From assembly GCF_035573695.1 (NCBI RefSeq), contig NZ_CP121694.1, forward strand, positions 2,580,501 through 2,644,500: DNA of 64,000 nt, given 5' to 3'. The number at the start of each line of letters is the position of its first letter. Within the stretch, counting starts at the first letter, position 1. This DNA comes from Metallumcola ferriviriculae. Its GTDB lineage: Bacteria; Bacillota; JADQBR01. The translations under genes were made by a program, and so were the position numbers. Positions 42,289 through 52,187 of the stretch are shown here, one piece after another. The notes beneath the pieces are model-generated. The model saw nothing but the letters and a program-made list of their open reading frames with translations. It searched no databases and was not told where the DNA came from.

Positions 42289-43176
42289 TTAAGCTGCCTT
42301 GCTTATCCCCAGATAGACTTCTTGAGGAGTTAGGTAGTCATGGGTTTGATGTGGCCGTTCTATATTATATTCTTGGATATATTCTCTAATACCGATCCTT
42401 AGGTCTCTAGGTGTTAGATATTCATGTGTGTAGATTTGTTCGGTTTTTAGACTTCTAAACCATCGCTCTATGATAACATTATCAATCCAACGGGCCTTGC
42501 CGTCCATGCTTTGTCTGATGTTCACGCTCTTTAAATATTCTGTGTAATCAGCGCTTGTGAACTGAGACCCCTGATCGCTGTTGATAATTTCCGGCGTGCC
42601 GTATCTGTTGATAGCTTCTTTAACTGCTGCTAACACCGGTGCGGTGTCCAAAGTATCTGATAGTTCCCAGCCTACTATGTAACGACTATACCAGTCGATG
42701 ACGGCTGTTAGATACATATGACTTCTGCCCATCTTAATGTAGGTAATGTCAATGGCCCAAACCTGGTTTGCCCGATTAATATCTAGGTTTCTTAACAGGT
42801 AAGGATAGATTTTGTGCTGCTTATTACGCTTTGACAGGTTGGGTTTAGGATAGACCGCATATATTCCCATTTCGTCCATATAGCGTTTAATTAACTTACG
42901 GCCAACCTTAATGTGGTCTTCATTCTGTAGCTTTTTGCGAAGCTTCCTAACCCCTAGATATGGCATCTTGGTATGCCAGTAATCAAGCCTGTTTTTAATC
43001 ATATTTTCGCGCTCTCTGTCAGGTTCTTTAGGTGTGTAATAAAAACTGGTTCTATTGATCTCAAGTAACTGGCATTGCCGATTAACCGGCAGTTTGTTAT
43101 TTTTTGAAACCAGACTTATTCTCCCAGTCGACCCCAAGAACTTCTTTAGATTTTTTTTTGAGCCAGTCATTCTCAA
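42289..43176 (-). CDS. IS3-family transposase OrfB (copy 2)
   Basis: Encodes the same 295-residue rve integrase as copy 1, with the DDE residues in WAIDITY, INSDQGS and IIERWFR intact. It overlaps orfA (43097-43432) in a frame +1 to it. The apparent start is TTG. Confidence 0.92.
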   Translation of the reverse strand: MRMTGSKKNLKKFLGSTGRISLVSKNNKLPVNRQCQLLEINRTSFYYTPKEPDRERENMIKNRLDYWHTKMPYLGVRKLRKKLQNEDHIKVGRKLIKRYMDEMGIYAVYPKPNLSKRNKQHKIYPYLLRNLDINRANQVWAIDITYIKMGRSHMYLTAVIDWYSRYIVGWELSDTLDTAPVLAAVKEAINRYGTPEIINSDQGSQFTSADYTEYLKSVNIRQSMDGKARWIDNVIIERWFRSLKTEQIYTHEYLTPRDLRIGIREYIQEYNIERPHQTHDYLTPQEVYLGISKAA

Positions 43177-43432
43177 TAGTGAGTTGACCGACTTTTGCCA
43201 TTAATTCGGTTCTTTCTTCGTCCAAAGCTTTTTCTTGGGCACGAAGCTCTTTTTCTTGCTTGCTTTGTGAGAACACCTGTGGTGCATTCTCTAAAAAATC
43301 TTTTTTCCAGTTGCGCAGTTGATTGGGGCTTAACTCATGTTCGGCTGCTAGTTCGCCGATCTGTTTTTCTTCTTTGAGTAGCTCCAGTACGATTTTAGTT
43401 TTGAATTCGGCTGTAAATTTTCGTCTTCCCAT
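43097..43432 (-). CDS. IS3-family transposase OrfA (copy 2)
   Basis: Same 111-residue HTH protein as in copies 1 and 3 (MGRRKFTAEF...). ATG at 43432. Confidence 0.92.
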   Translation of the reverse strand: MGRRKFTAEFKTKIVLELLKEEKQIGELAAEHELSPNQLRNWKKDFLENAPQVFSQSKQEKELRAQEKALDEERTELMAKVGQLTIENDWLKKKSKEVLGVDWENKSGFKK

Positions 43433-43739
43433 TTTGTATGAACCTTCTTTCTGACAGTTTTCCTGCCGTTTATTATATCAGGTTCACTTAGTTTGTCGAA
43501 AATTTTGTCTGAATTCATGGGTACATTATACATATTGTAAGTTATTTACACGATGTATATATTATTACTTATTATTTATGTTATGATTCCCCTGCTGAAA
43601 GGGAGTGATTACCCCCTATTAACCCCTTGGGAGAATTTAAAATAAGCTCATTTTTTGTTTAGTTACCTCAAAGCCGGATTTTTTCAGGTATATGATGTAC
43701 ATATACATCAATAAATCCTTGTTTTCACTGTGTTTTGCT

Positions 43740-45359
43740 CTACATTGGACACACCACTTCCCTGCCTTTTGGTTTAGGCTTATTCATTGCTCGGGAAAAT
43801 TGTTTGAAGTTATGACCAATTACCTTGAGGCCAATTTGTAACTGACATTTGATCAGGCCTCTTACTCTAAGTTTGTTAGCACCTTGGCCCCTTTTAATTG
43901 CAGAGTTGGTACCCTCTATGGCAGCCCTTTTACTGGTGTTTTCACGTCGTATTTCCTTTTTTGAAATTTCTTGGCGGGTGTTGGCTGCTAGTATTGCTTT
44001 TTTACTGGCTCTCAGTACCATTGATTTTTTCTGCGGCTTTACGGGACAATGCTCTCTTATGGGGCAATAAAGGCATTCTGACTTCTCAAAATGGGTCGTT
44101 GTACTTTTAGATTTCTTACTATAGTCGCTTCGAAGTGGTATTTTACCTGCAGGACATTTTTCCACCTCATGTTCTTCATTGAAGTTGAAGTTTGTCAGAG
44201 GTAATTTGTTACTGGTACTTTTCCTGCCGGTCATGTCTGTAAAATGCAGTTTGACTTCTGCTTCATCAGCTTTGTTAATTGTTTCTTCGCCGTAATAGCC
44301 GCCATCTACGTAGAGGTCAGTAACATCAGTATTTTTCTTGATAGTATCTACACGTTTTCGTGCCAGTTCTGTATCGCTTTTTATATTGACATCCAGATCG
44401 TAATCTGTAATTAGCTGCACCGGATTATCTTTCGAACATGTTTCAGCTAGATTAACAACATAGCCTTGGTTCGTCTTACCGTTTTTATTTCTAAAGGTAG
44501 CGTCCGTATCATGGGCAGACTGCATGGATGCGGAAGAAATTTCTTTATTATCTTCGGGCACCCAGACTTTCTTTTCTGTATCATAATGTGCTTGTTCATT
44601 GAGAAAACGAGCTAACAGTTTGATTTCCTCTTTTGAAGTTAGTTGTTTTGCTTTAGCGAGGTCATAAATTTCTGTACAAAGTATGAGTACTGTCTCAAGC
44701 TTGGCATTTATCTTACTGGCCTTGGTTTTAAACAGCAGTTTGGTCTTGAAGGAAGGCTCCAGTACTTCTTTTAGTGAGTTGCTTAAATGTTTTTGAGGTA
44801 TTGCTTTCACGGCTTTTTCTAAAAAATCATAAGCAAGGGATAACCTTCCAGCTCTTTTAATATTAGGGGTAACATAGGTTGAGTCCATTCTTTGTTCGTC
44901 TGTTTTAATATTGGCTTTATCGATGAAATGCCGAGTTAAGATTTCAAACTGCTTAAACATGATTTCTTCTTCATCGGGGTGTTCCTTAACGTAGTTGACG
45001 AGGCGTTCTCTAAATTCATACAGGGTGCGTTCAGCAAAGTATATTTCGCCAATATTTTTGATACCTAAAGCGTAGATTACCTGATAATTGAAATAGAATT
45101 GTTCTAAGATTTCTTCATCTGTGTAGTCGAACATATTCTTTATTAATTCCAATGATAAAAGGATATTTACCGGGAAATTAGGCCTGCCGTTATCAAAACA
45201 GTAAAGTGGAGCAAACACTTCTTCATCTATTTTACAAAAGACATGCTCATAAAAAATCGGTGCCCAGGTATCTTTCAGCATTTTAGCTATTTTAGGGTTC
45301 ATGGTTTGATAGTGACTGAACAATTCTTCCTGCAAATGACCATCGTTTTTTCTAAACAT
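43740..45359 (-). CDS. IS1182-family transposase
   Basis: 539 residues from ATG 45359 (MFRKNDGHLQEELF); an upstream start at 45398 would run through the hairpin 45370-45432. N-terminal DUF772-type domain (PLYCFDNGRPNFPVNILLSL, then LEQFYFNYQVIYALGIKNIG), DDE core with DLYVDGGYYGEETINKA, and C-terminal ISKKEIRRENTSKRAAIEGT, SAIKRGQGANKLRVRG. Cys-rich segment CLYCPIREHCPVK is typical. Length is usual (about 540). It appears intact; the IS ends were not pinned down. It separates galE from the rest of the capsule locus together with IS3 copies 2 and 3. Confidence 0.9.
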   Translation of the reverse strand: MFRKNDGHLQEELFSHYQTMNPKIAKMLKDTWAPIFYEHVFCKIDEEVFAPLYCFDNGRPNFPVNILLSLELIKNMFDYTDEEILEQFYFNYQVIYALGIKNIGEIYFAERTLYEFRERLVNYVKEHPDEEEIMFKQFEILTRHFIDKANIKTDEQRMDSTYVTPNIKRAGRLSLAYDFLEKAVKAIPQKHLSNSLKEVLEPSFKTKLLFKTKASKINAKLETVLILCTEIYDLAKAKQLTSKEEIKLLARFLNEQAHYDTEKKVWVPEDNKEISSASMQSAHDTDATFRNKNGKTNQGYVVNLAETCSKDNPVQLITDYDLDVNIKSDTELARKRVDTIKKNTDVTDLYVDGGYYGEETINKADEAEVKLHFTDMTGRKSTSNKLPLTNFNFNEEHEVEKCPAGKIPLRSDYSKKSKSTTTHFEKSECLYCPIREHCPVKPQKKSMVLRASKKAILAANTRQEISKKEIRRENTSKRAAIEGTNSAIKRGQGANKLRVRGLIKCQLQIGLKVIGHNFKQFSRAMNKPKPKGREVVCPM

Positions 45360-45369
45360 TCTTTGCACG

Positions 45370-45432
45370 CCCCTTCGCCTCAAGTGTAGACCTACCAATG
45401 GTTTCTACCATTATTACTTCGACGCGAAGGGG
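45370..45432. repeat. Inverted repeat before the IS1182-type transposase
   Basis: CCCCTTCGC (45370-45378) and GCGAAGGGG (45424-45432), with inner ACCAATGGT. It may be the left end or the regulatory hairpin of the element. Confidence 0.6.
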
Positions 45433-45481
45433 GTAAAATCTTCCTTTTTAAGACCTTTTTTTAGGGGTTTTTGCAGGGGAA

Positions 45482-46633
45482 TCATGTTATACTTTTTAAT
45501 AATTTTACATATTTATCTAATGTTTCCTCATATATATAAGATTCAAAGTTAAAATGTTTGTTTCTTTCTAATACTTCTTTTATCTCTAGAAATTTATCAC
45601 TTGGAGTATCTTCTAAGACATTAATATATCTATCTCCATAAAAATTTGTTGTATCAAACAACTTGATAAATGCGCTGATTTTTCCATTTTTTTTATCTGT
45701 ATAATCTAATATATAGTTATTACCATTTAATAATGTTTGAAAAACAACAGAATGATACCTCATACCTATGCAAGCTTCAGCTTCAGAGTAAATATCAAAT
45801 AATTGATATAAATTCATAGGCTTATGCACAACTTCAATATTCTCTGACTTTGTTTCATTTTGTAGCTTAGTTAAATAATATCTATCGTCTCCGCCTATAC
45901 CATATGTATGCATTGGAATTAATTTTACCATGCCGTACTTCTTTGAAACATCTTCTAATAATTCAATAATCTTAGTCTCAGAAACATACTTATCGGCCCT
46001 GAATCCGATATTCTGAAATTGGCGAACATTAACAGCTATGTAATTTTTAAGCGTCCCTCTAGTTTCTTGCTTGTGTAATTTATACTGATAACCAGCAAGT
46101 ATTGCAGGATCATGAGAATAATTAAATTGAATCATAGGGTCTTTTAATAGTTCTTTTGATGACTCTACAGATTTTTTATCTCTAAAAATAACTAGATTAG
46201 AATGCTTTAATATTTCTTTAGCCGTATTCTTAAACTGTTTTCTATATAGCGGTCCTAAACCACATCCAAGAATCGCCGTGGGTTTTCGGTTTTTATTCGC
46301 TTTGATGAAAATATATTTTATTACTTCTAATTCCATAAGGTCCATTATCGGACCACCACCAAATACTACTAAGTCTGTTGCATTGATTTCACGATCTAAA
46401 ACACCTAAATTATTTACATCAAAATAAGTCAAGTTTAATCCAGGTGCTATACTTACATATATGTTTCTATCTTCAATTAGGGTTCGTTTAGTTAAAAAAG
46501 GATACAAACTAGCAATTTTAACATTAACATCACCTTTTTGAAAAGTATTCCCTAAAATTTTTAATATGCCTGCTAAAATCGCTCTATCGCCTAATGTTTC
46601 AGTTCCATACCAACCACAAATTAATATATTCAC
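45482..46633 (-). CDS. Polysaccharide pyruvyl transferase family protein
   Basis: 383 residues. N-terminal ILICGWYGTETLGDRAILAG (GXXGXXNXGD-like), LVVFGGGPIMDL (about residue 90), CGLGPLY and C-terminal ACIGMRYHSVVFQTLLNG (about residue 292) are the PS_pyruv_trans pattern (CsaB/WcaK type). It would add pyruvate ketals or work on related nucleotide-activated substrates during capsule synthesis. Between two IS elements; ATG at 46633. The product it modifies is unknown. Confidence 0.88.
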   Translation of the reverse strand: MNILICGWYGTETLGDRAILAGILKILGNTFQKGDVNVKIASLYPFLTKRTLIEDRNIYVSIAPGLNLTYFDVNNLGVLDREINATDLVVFGGGPIMDLMELEVIKYIFIKANKNRKPTAILGCGLGPLYRKQFKNTAKEILKHSNLVIFRDKKSVESSKELLKDPMIQFNYSHDPAILAGYQYKLHKQETRGTLKNYIAVNVRQFQNIGFRADKYVSETKIIELLEDVSKKYGMVKLIPMHTYGIGGDDRYYLTKLQNETKSENIEVVHKPMNLYQLFDIYSEAEACIGMRYHSVVFQTLLNGNNYILDYTDKKNGKISAFIKLFDTTNFYGDRYINVLEDTPSDKFLEIKEVLERNKHFNFESYIYEETLDKYVKLLKSIT

Positions 46634-46784
46634 TAAACCAACCTCCCTCTATAATCTTTAAATTTCTTCGTTTTTCTCCCTCATTCTTAGAAATTCATTC
46701 TTTCAAAAATGAGCTTGTTCCGCAAAGCAGGCCTCTAAATTACAGATATTCAAATATATGGAATATAAGGGTTGCCACTTATTA
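46634..46784. other. Short upstream region before IS3 copy 3
   Basis: Contains the presumed promoter or read-through leader of the pyruvyl transferase gene; no conserved element was identified. Confidence 0.35.
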
Positions 46785-46882
46785 TATAATGTACCCATGA
46801 ATTCAGACAAAATTTTCGACAAACTAAGTGAACCTGATATAATAAACGGCAGGAAAACTGTCAGAAAGAAGGTTCATACAAA

Positions 46883-47218
46883 ATGGGAAGACGAAAATTT
46901 ACAGCCGAATTCAAAACTAAAATCGTACTGGAGCTACTCAAAGAAGAAAAACAGATCGGCGAACTAGCAGCCGAACATGAGTTAAGCCCCAATCAACTGC
47001 GCAACTGGAAAAAAGATTTTTTAGAGAATGCACCACAGGTGTTCTCACAAAGCAAGCAAGAAAAAGAGCTTCGTGCCCAAGAAAAAGCTTTGGACGAAGA
47101 AAGAACCGAATTAATGGCAAAAGTCGGTCAACTCACTATTGAGAATGACTGGCTCAAAAAAAAATCTAAAGAAGTTCTTGGGGTCGACTGGGAGAATAAG
47201 TCTGGTTTCAAAAAATAA
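46883..47218 (+). CDS. IS3-family transposase OrfA (copy 3)
   Basis: Same 111-residue HTH/coiled-coil protein as copy 1. The A9 run lies at 47156-47164. Confidence 0.92.
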   Translation: MGRRKFTAEFKTKIVLELLKEEKQIGELAAEHELSPNQLRNWKKDFLENAPQVFSQSKQEKELRAQEKALDEERTELMAKVGQLTIENDWLKKKSKEVLGVDWENKSGFKK

Positions 47219-48026
47219 CAAACTGCCGGTTAATCGGCAATGCCAGTTACTTGAGATCAATAGAACCAGTTTTTATTACACACCTAAAGAACCTGACAGA
47301 GAGCGCGAAAATATGATTAAAAACAGGCTTGATTACTGGCATACCAAGATGCCATATCTAGGGGTTAGGAAGCTTCGCAAAAAGCTACAGAATGAAGACC
47401 ACATTAAGGTTGGCCGTAAGTTAATTAAACGCTATATGGACGAAATGGGAATATATGCGGTCTATCCTAAACCCAACCTGTCAAAGCGTAATAAGCAGCA
47501 CAAAATCTATCCTTACCTGTTAAGAAACCTAGATATTAATCGGGCAAACCAGGTTTGGGCCATTGACATTACCTACATTAAGATGGGCAGAAGTCATATG
47601 TATCTAACAGCCGTCATCGACTGGTATAGTCGTTACATAGTAGGCTGGGAACTATCAGATACTTTGGACACCGCACCGGTGTTAGCAGCAGTTAAAGAAG
47701 CTATCAACAGATACGGCACGCCGGAAATTATCAACAGCGATCAGGGGTCTCAGTTCACAAGCGCTGATTACACAGAATATTTAAAGAGCGTGAACATCAG
47801 ACAAAGCATGGACGGCAAGGCCCGTTGGATTGATAATGTTATCATAGAGCGATGGTTTAGAAGTCTAAAAACCGAACAAATCTACACACATGAATATCTA
47901 ACACCTAGAGACCTAAGGATCGGTATTAGAGAATATATCCAAGAATATAATATAGAACGGCCACATCAAACCCATGACTACCTAACTCCTCAAGAAGTCT
48001 ATCTGGGGATAAGCAAGGCAGCTTAA
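47139..48026 (+). CDS. IS3-family transposase OrfB (copy 3)
   Basis: Same 295-residue DDE integrase as copies 1 and 2; frame +1 relative to orfA. Confidence 0.92.
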   Translation: MRMTGSKKNLKKFLGSTGRISLVSKNNKLPVNRQCQLLEINRTSFYYTPKEPDRERENMIKNRLDYWHTKMPYLGVRKLRKKLQNEDHIKVGRKLIKRYMDEMGIYAVYPKPNLSKRNKQHKIYPYLLRNLDINRANQVWAIDITYIKMGRSHMYLTAVIDWYSRYIVGWELSDTLDTAPVLAAVKEAINRYGTPEIINSDQGSQFTSADYTEYLKSVNIRQSMDGKARWIDNVIIERWFRSLKTEQIYTHEYLTPRDLRIGIREYIQEYNIERPHQTHDYLTPQEVYLGISKAA

Positions 48027-48353
48027 TAATAGCAAGACATATCGTATATCAAAGTCAAGTAGGCTGATGGATAGTGCCGCCATGTGGACAACCCTCCGCT
48101 ACGCTCCAGGTTGACGCACAAGGCTTGGACAACAAAAACCGTGTTGTCCACACTCTCCACAGCCTCGGCGACTGGTCTAAAGTTTACGACGACGATAAAA
48201 TCATTTCAAAAGAGGCAACTAATAGCATCGTTATTGCTGCTACTAAATGGGAATATCTGGTTCACTTAGAAAATTAAAATTTCTGTCTTGACAAGGGGGA
48301 CACTTTATTACGGTCACTTGCGAAATCTTGAAATTTTGGTTATACTTCATCTT

Positions 48354-48420
48354 GGAGTACCTCCTTTGCGAATTAAGGGTCATCGACCGGTGACACCTAG
48401 TATATTAGCAGGAGGTACTT
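48354..48420 (-). terminator. Inverted repeat downstream of the radical SAM gene
   Basis: AGTACCTCC (48356-48364) pairs with GGAGGTACT (48411-48419). The loop of about 46 bases contains TCATCGACCGGTGA, itself a small palindrome. On the minus strand it follows the radical SAM stop by about 65 bases and ends 47 bp before the IS3 copy 3. It may be a terminator or attenuator within the capsule transcript before the pyruvyl transferase gene. Confidence 0.5.
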
Positions 48421-48484
48421 CTTTTTTCAAAGATCATTTTTTTTGATTACAGGAATGCTCCTAGTTTGTATTACAATATCATTG

Positions 48485-49639
48485 TTATATTCGATATTTG
48501 AAAGGCTTCCTAATTATATCATCAACGTACTCCTTATAGTATTCAACAGCTACAGATCCAGAGTAGTGGGAACAATTATTACACTCTTTGGAAACTAATC
48601 GGTTCCTATAATCCAAATTGCTTTCAAAAATTATATCGGCAGGTTTATTAATCGAATTTCCAATTACTTTACTCTGAGTTGCACAATATGAAATATCTCC
48701 ATTCGGCATAAGCGTTATTCCATCAACTTGATAATCACATTTTGCTATTCGTTTTCCATCAAGTAGGTATCTATAAATCGAATAATATTTTTCTGAATTG
48801 GTTCTCCTAAATTTATAATAAAACCATTCTGTAGCCAGAGTTTTAAAATGTTCATCTGTTAGCACGGAGAAATGATTAAATCTATCCTCATTAAATAATC
48901 TCTTGTGAATTGTAGCTATGTTATATGAGATATCAATCTTATTTTTTTCCGCCCAATAATCCACTTCATTAATCTTTTCAATATTCACTTTTGTAATCGT
49001 ACATAATACACCAAAATTATCGCAGTATTTCCCGGGTGCATTCGATATTGAAATACATGTGTTCTCAATACTATTAAAAATATTTTTCCTGCCTCTCATT
49101 TTATCTTGCATTGTTCCTATTCCATCTACCGATATCGAGACTGTTAATTTAATATTATTCATTTCACATTCTTTTTTTATAATTTCTAACTTGTTTAATA
49201 TTCTTTCAGTTAAGTATCCATTAGTTATAATAAAGATATTTCTTAGTTTAGGAAGTCTATTAATTATCGTTTTTATATAGTTTTCAATGTCCTTTACAAC
49301 AAATGGCTCTCCTCCATTTGTACCAATCGATCTTACATTACTAAATAGATTGTTCGATAATATTTTATCAACATCTTCAATATCCATATCTCTTTGTTGA
49401 GACATCTTTTGCATTCCGCACATTACACAATCAAAATTACACTTATAAGTTATGGGAAATTGAAGAACTCTTGGTTTATTGGATTGCAATTTTCTAATAA
49501 CTCTCTTTATTTTTTCTTTAATTATTTTGGTCAAGTACTTTGTGTTGTATTTAATGGATTGACTAGCATATAACAAAAATCTAGCGATGTACGGATAATC
49601 ATGCAGTAAAGTTCTAGCAATTTTCTTCATATAATTCAC
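48485..49639 (-). CDS. Radical SAM protein with SPASM-like C-terminus
   Basis: 384 residues. CNFDCVMCGMQ (about residues 68-78) is the CX3CX2C [4Fe-4S] motif with the following GTNGGEPFV (about residue 109). C-terminal Cys cluster (LMPNGDISYCATQ, then CNNCSHYSG) resembles a SPASM domain with auxiliary cluster. N-terminal about 55 residues are basic. Such proteins in glycan clusters may modify a sugar, lipid or peptide; the substrate is not evident. It lies 10 bp downstream of the flippase gene, so it shares the operon. Confidence 0.88.
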   Translation of the reverse strand: MNYMKKIARTLLHDYPYIARFLLYASQSIKYNTKYLTKIIKEKIKRVIRKLQSNKPRVLQFPITYKCNFDCVMCGMQKMSQQRDMDIEDVDKILSNNLFSNVRSIGTNGGEPFVVKDIENYIKTIINRLPKLRNIFIITNGYLTERILNKLEIIKKECEMNNIKLTVSISVDGIGTMQDKMRGRKNIFNSIENTCISISNAPGKYCDNFGVLCTITKVNIEKINEVDYWAEKNKIDISYNIATIHKRLFNEDRFNHFSVLTDEHFKTLATEWFYYKFRRTNSEKYYSIYRYLLDGKRIAKCDYQVDGITLMPNGDISYCATQSKVIGNSINKPADIIFESNLDYRNRLVSKECNNCSHYSGSVAVEYYKEYVDDIIRKPFKYRI

Positions 49640-49649
49640 CTCATATTAT

Positions 49650-51080
49650 TTATGTTTTCTTCTCTCGTTTAATAAAATTTTTAATAAAGAAGATTATTGT
49701 TGTTAAGAAACGTTTATTTAAGAATATTATCCCTAACATTATTAAAACACTTAAATTACTTATCAAATTATCTGATCTAGAAATTATGAAAACCTGAATT
49801 TGTAACAAAAGCCAACTAATTATATTCTTTGAACTAAATTCAAAGAACTTTCTGCTTGATTTAAACTTTTTTGTGTCAATTATTCTATATATCACTACTA
49901 CTAAGTAACTGGCATAAGTGGAAAATCCAGCACCAACAAGCCCGTATTTCGGTATGAGCATAATATTTAATCCAATATTTAAAATCGCACCACTTAATGT
50001 GGAAAGCATATTACCAAGGTTTTTTTTCGCAACAATGTAGTTATTACCGATAAAGGCCGCTAAAACACTAAATCCTGCCGATAGTAGTAATAGTGATCCG
50101 CTTTCCCAAGCTGAATAATAGCTATCTGCCACATATATTTTTACAATAATCTTAAGAACCACTATGAGTACTGTAATTAATATAAATAAAAAACTAATTA
50201 CATTCTCAAATATCACCTCATAATATCTTTCTTTATCTGGTGAGTTTTGCTCCTTAACTGCACTAAGTAACCACGCTTGTATAAAAACTCCAGATATTGT
50301 AGTAATAATTGCAGGAACTTTATTTGCCACTGCATAAATAGCATTAGCATCTGCCCCCATATTCCAGAGAATTATATATCTATCTGAAGCATTAGTTATC
50401 CACCAAAATAGGGCATTTGGTATTAAAAACATACTATATCTTAACATCTCAAAAATATATATTGAGTTTTCTTTTTTGAAAATTTTATAAGTTAGAAAAG
50501 TAAACGCTTTAATTCTTATTGAAAAATATAGTATTGCAGATAAATATCCTGTACAAAGTGATATTAAATATCCTTCTATTCCCAAATTTAGAACTGCAAT
50601 TGTATAAATACTGAGAGCTGTTGATATAAATACATACAATATATTCCCAAAAATGAAATCTTTTATCTTTTCCATGCCTCTGGTAAATTCACTTAATAAA
50701 ACATATATAATATTTGCTGTGAATAATAACAGGAGCAATTTTTGATATGCTTCAATAAATTTAACTACTGTAAAAAATCTTGATGCTACGAAAAACAATG
50801 CCAGATTTATACATATTATAAAAAAAGCATACGAAAATATTAGTTCTCTATCTTTATTTTTTTCTAGAGTGAATCTTAATACAGCTTGATGAATAGATAA
50901 TGTTATGATTGGCAATAACAAGTTCATACTTGTAGTAAAGATATCAATCATACCATAGTCTTCTTTCGTTAATACATACGTATAAAATGGTACCATCAAA
51001 AATGATATCAATTTTGTGCTAATCATTGATATACTATATAAATATGTGTTTTTCATCAAATATTTTGTGTTACTATTCAT
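49650..51080 (-). CDS. Wzx-type polysaccharide flippase
   Basis: 476 residues and about 12-14 membrane segments (for example ISMISTKLISFLMVPFYTYV near the N-terminus, YVLTKEDYGMIDIFTTSMNL, IGLNIMLIPKYGLVGAGFST). This is the MATE-like polysaccharide biosynthesis export family (Wzx). It moves the lipid-linked repeat unit to the outside. Neighbours: polymerase, glycosyltransferases. Confidence 0.9.
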   Translation of the reverse strand: MNSNTKYLMKNTYLYSISMISTKLISFLMVPFYTYVLTKEDYGMIDIFTTSMNLLLPIITLSIHQAVLRFTLEKNKDRELIFSYAFFIICINLALFFVASRFFTVVKFIEAYQKLLLLLFTANIIYVLLSEFTRGMEKIKDFIFGNILYVFISTALSIYTIAVLNLGIEGYLISLCTGYLSAILYFSIRIKAFTFLTYKIFKKENSIYIFEMLRYSMFLIPNALFWWITNASDRYIILWNMGADANAIYAVANKVPAIITTISGVFIQAWLLSAVKEQNSPDKERYYEVIFENVISFLFILITVLIVVLKIIVKIYVADSYYSAWESGSLLLLSAGFSVLAAFIGNNYIVAKKNLGNMLSTLSGAILNIGLNIMLIPKYGLVGAGFSTYASYLVVVIYRIIDTKKFKSSRKFFEFSSKNIISWLLLQIQVFIISRSDNLISNLSVLIMLGIIFLNKRFLTTIIFFIKNFIKREKKT

Positions 51081-51330
51081 AGAAATCCTTCTTTAACATA
51101 GATTTATATCCAAAATCACTAGCGTTGCATAAATAAAAACCAAATTTGTCAACCCTGAAAAACAGTTGAAAACTGAAAGAAAAACGTCGAAAAACCCTGA
51201 TTTAACAAGAAAAATCCCTTATAATAGAGATATAGGGTAGTCCTTGCCCAAATCTCTAAAATAAGGGAGATCCATATATGGGATAAGGATACCAAAATAG
51301 CCACATTTTTCAACTGTTTGAACCCATCTT
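51081..51330. other. Non-coding stretch between flippase and IS21 remnant
   Basis: No gene. It contains GTTGCATAAATAAAAACC and a series of A-rich runs that read like the end of an unidentified mobile element abutting the truncated istA (joint near 51340). The 5' edge may hold a promoter for the flippase gene; not identified. Confidence 0.4.
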
Positions 51331-52140
51331 AAATGGACAATATGTTGCGATTATCCTCCGAGATACATTACCTACCATGTTCTCATCTGCTGCTTTATCT
51401 TTTGGTTTTGCGGCCCTAGCCGGGATAAGGGTTGTCCCATAGTGCCGTGCCATCTCCTGATAACTTTTGTTTAATACAGGGTCAACAAGATCCGGCTTAG
51501 TAACTGCAGTCTTGGTATTGTCAGGAATGGTGACTTTCGGAACGCCTTTAAAGAATTCAAATGCTCTAACATGTGCATCAATCCAACTTGGTGCTTTCAT
51601 ATCCCCGAAGGCATATACAAAAGGATAGCTGCTTGCCGGAAGCACAGCGACAAATATGTACGCACATCTTTTTTCTCCTGTAGATGTCTCTACATAGGAC
51701 ATTGTCTGACCCGCCCAATCGACTTCAATTTCCTCACCGGCTTTATGTTCTTTACGCATTGAGAGGTTATTATTCTTTTTGAATTTCCTGTATCGCTCAC
51801 AAAATTGGGTGTACATGACCCCATCCCGATGTTTTTCTTTATACTCCTCCCAAAGAAGCATCAGCGTAACGCCTTTTTTCTTCATTTCACGAAAGGTATA
51901 ATCCATATCGGGTTCAGGGGGAGAGGTCATTTTTTCCGTTGGAGGGTATAATGCTGACATCAATTGTTTGTCACTAAGCTCAACCGGCCAAGTGATCCCA
52001 GCTTTTTTGGCCCTCCCGAGTAGCTCTGAAACTGTGGTCTTGCCGCAGTTATTTGCTTTGCCTATTTCTCTTAAAGATAGTCCGGTTTCGTACTTCAGTC
52101 TTAAAATTTCTCTTACTTTTAGCATCTCCAGTCTCCTCAT
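51310..52140 (-). pseudogene. istA: IS21-family IstA transposase, C-terminally truncated
   Basis: 276 codons: the N-terminal HTH (LSLREIGKANNCGKTTVSEL) and the start of the rve core (GEEIEVDWAGQTMSYVET with the first Asp, then FPFVYAFGDMK-like YPFVYAFGD and KVTIPDNTKTAVT with the second Asp). After KPKDKAADENMVG the match stops (IstA is normally about 500 residues), so the Glu and C-terminus are lost and no istB follows. Start ATG at 52140. Confidence 0.88.
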
Positions 52141-52187
52141 CGTCTGGCCCCCCCTTAATCTATCTGATTAAAAGAGTACCAGTTTTT

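Larger units (their letters stand above)
42008..43530 (-). mobile_element. IS3-family insertion sequence, copy 2
   Basis: 1523 bp, same ends as copy 1, reverse orientation. Direct 3-bp target repeats CAT at 42005-42007 and 43531-43533. It lies upstream of the galE pseudogene without breaking a gene. All proteins encoded are identical to copies 1 and 3. Confidence 0.95.
46785..48307 (+). mobile_element. IS3-family insertion sequence, copy 3
   Basis: 1523 bp, same ends as copies 1 and 2, plus orientation. Direct 3-bp target repeats TTA at 46782-46784 and 48308-48310. Closing the gap gives a non-coding sequence between the radical SAM gene and the pyruvyl transferase gene, so no gene was broken, but the capsule transcript is interrupted. 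Confidence 0.95.
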
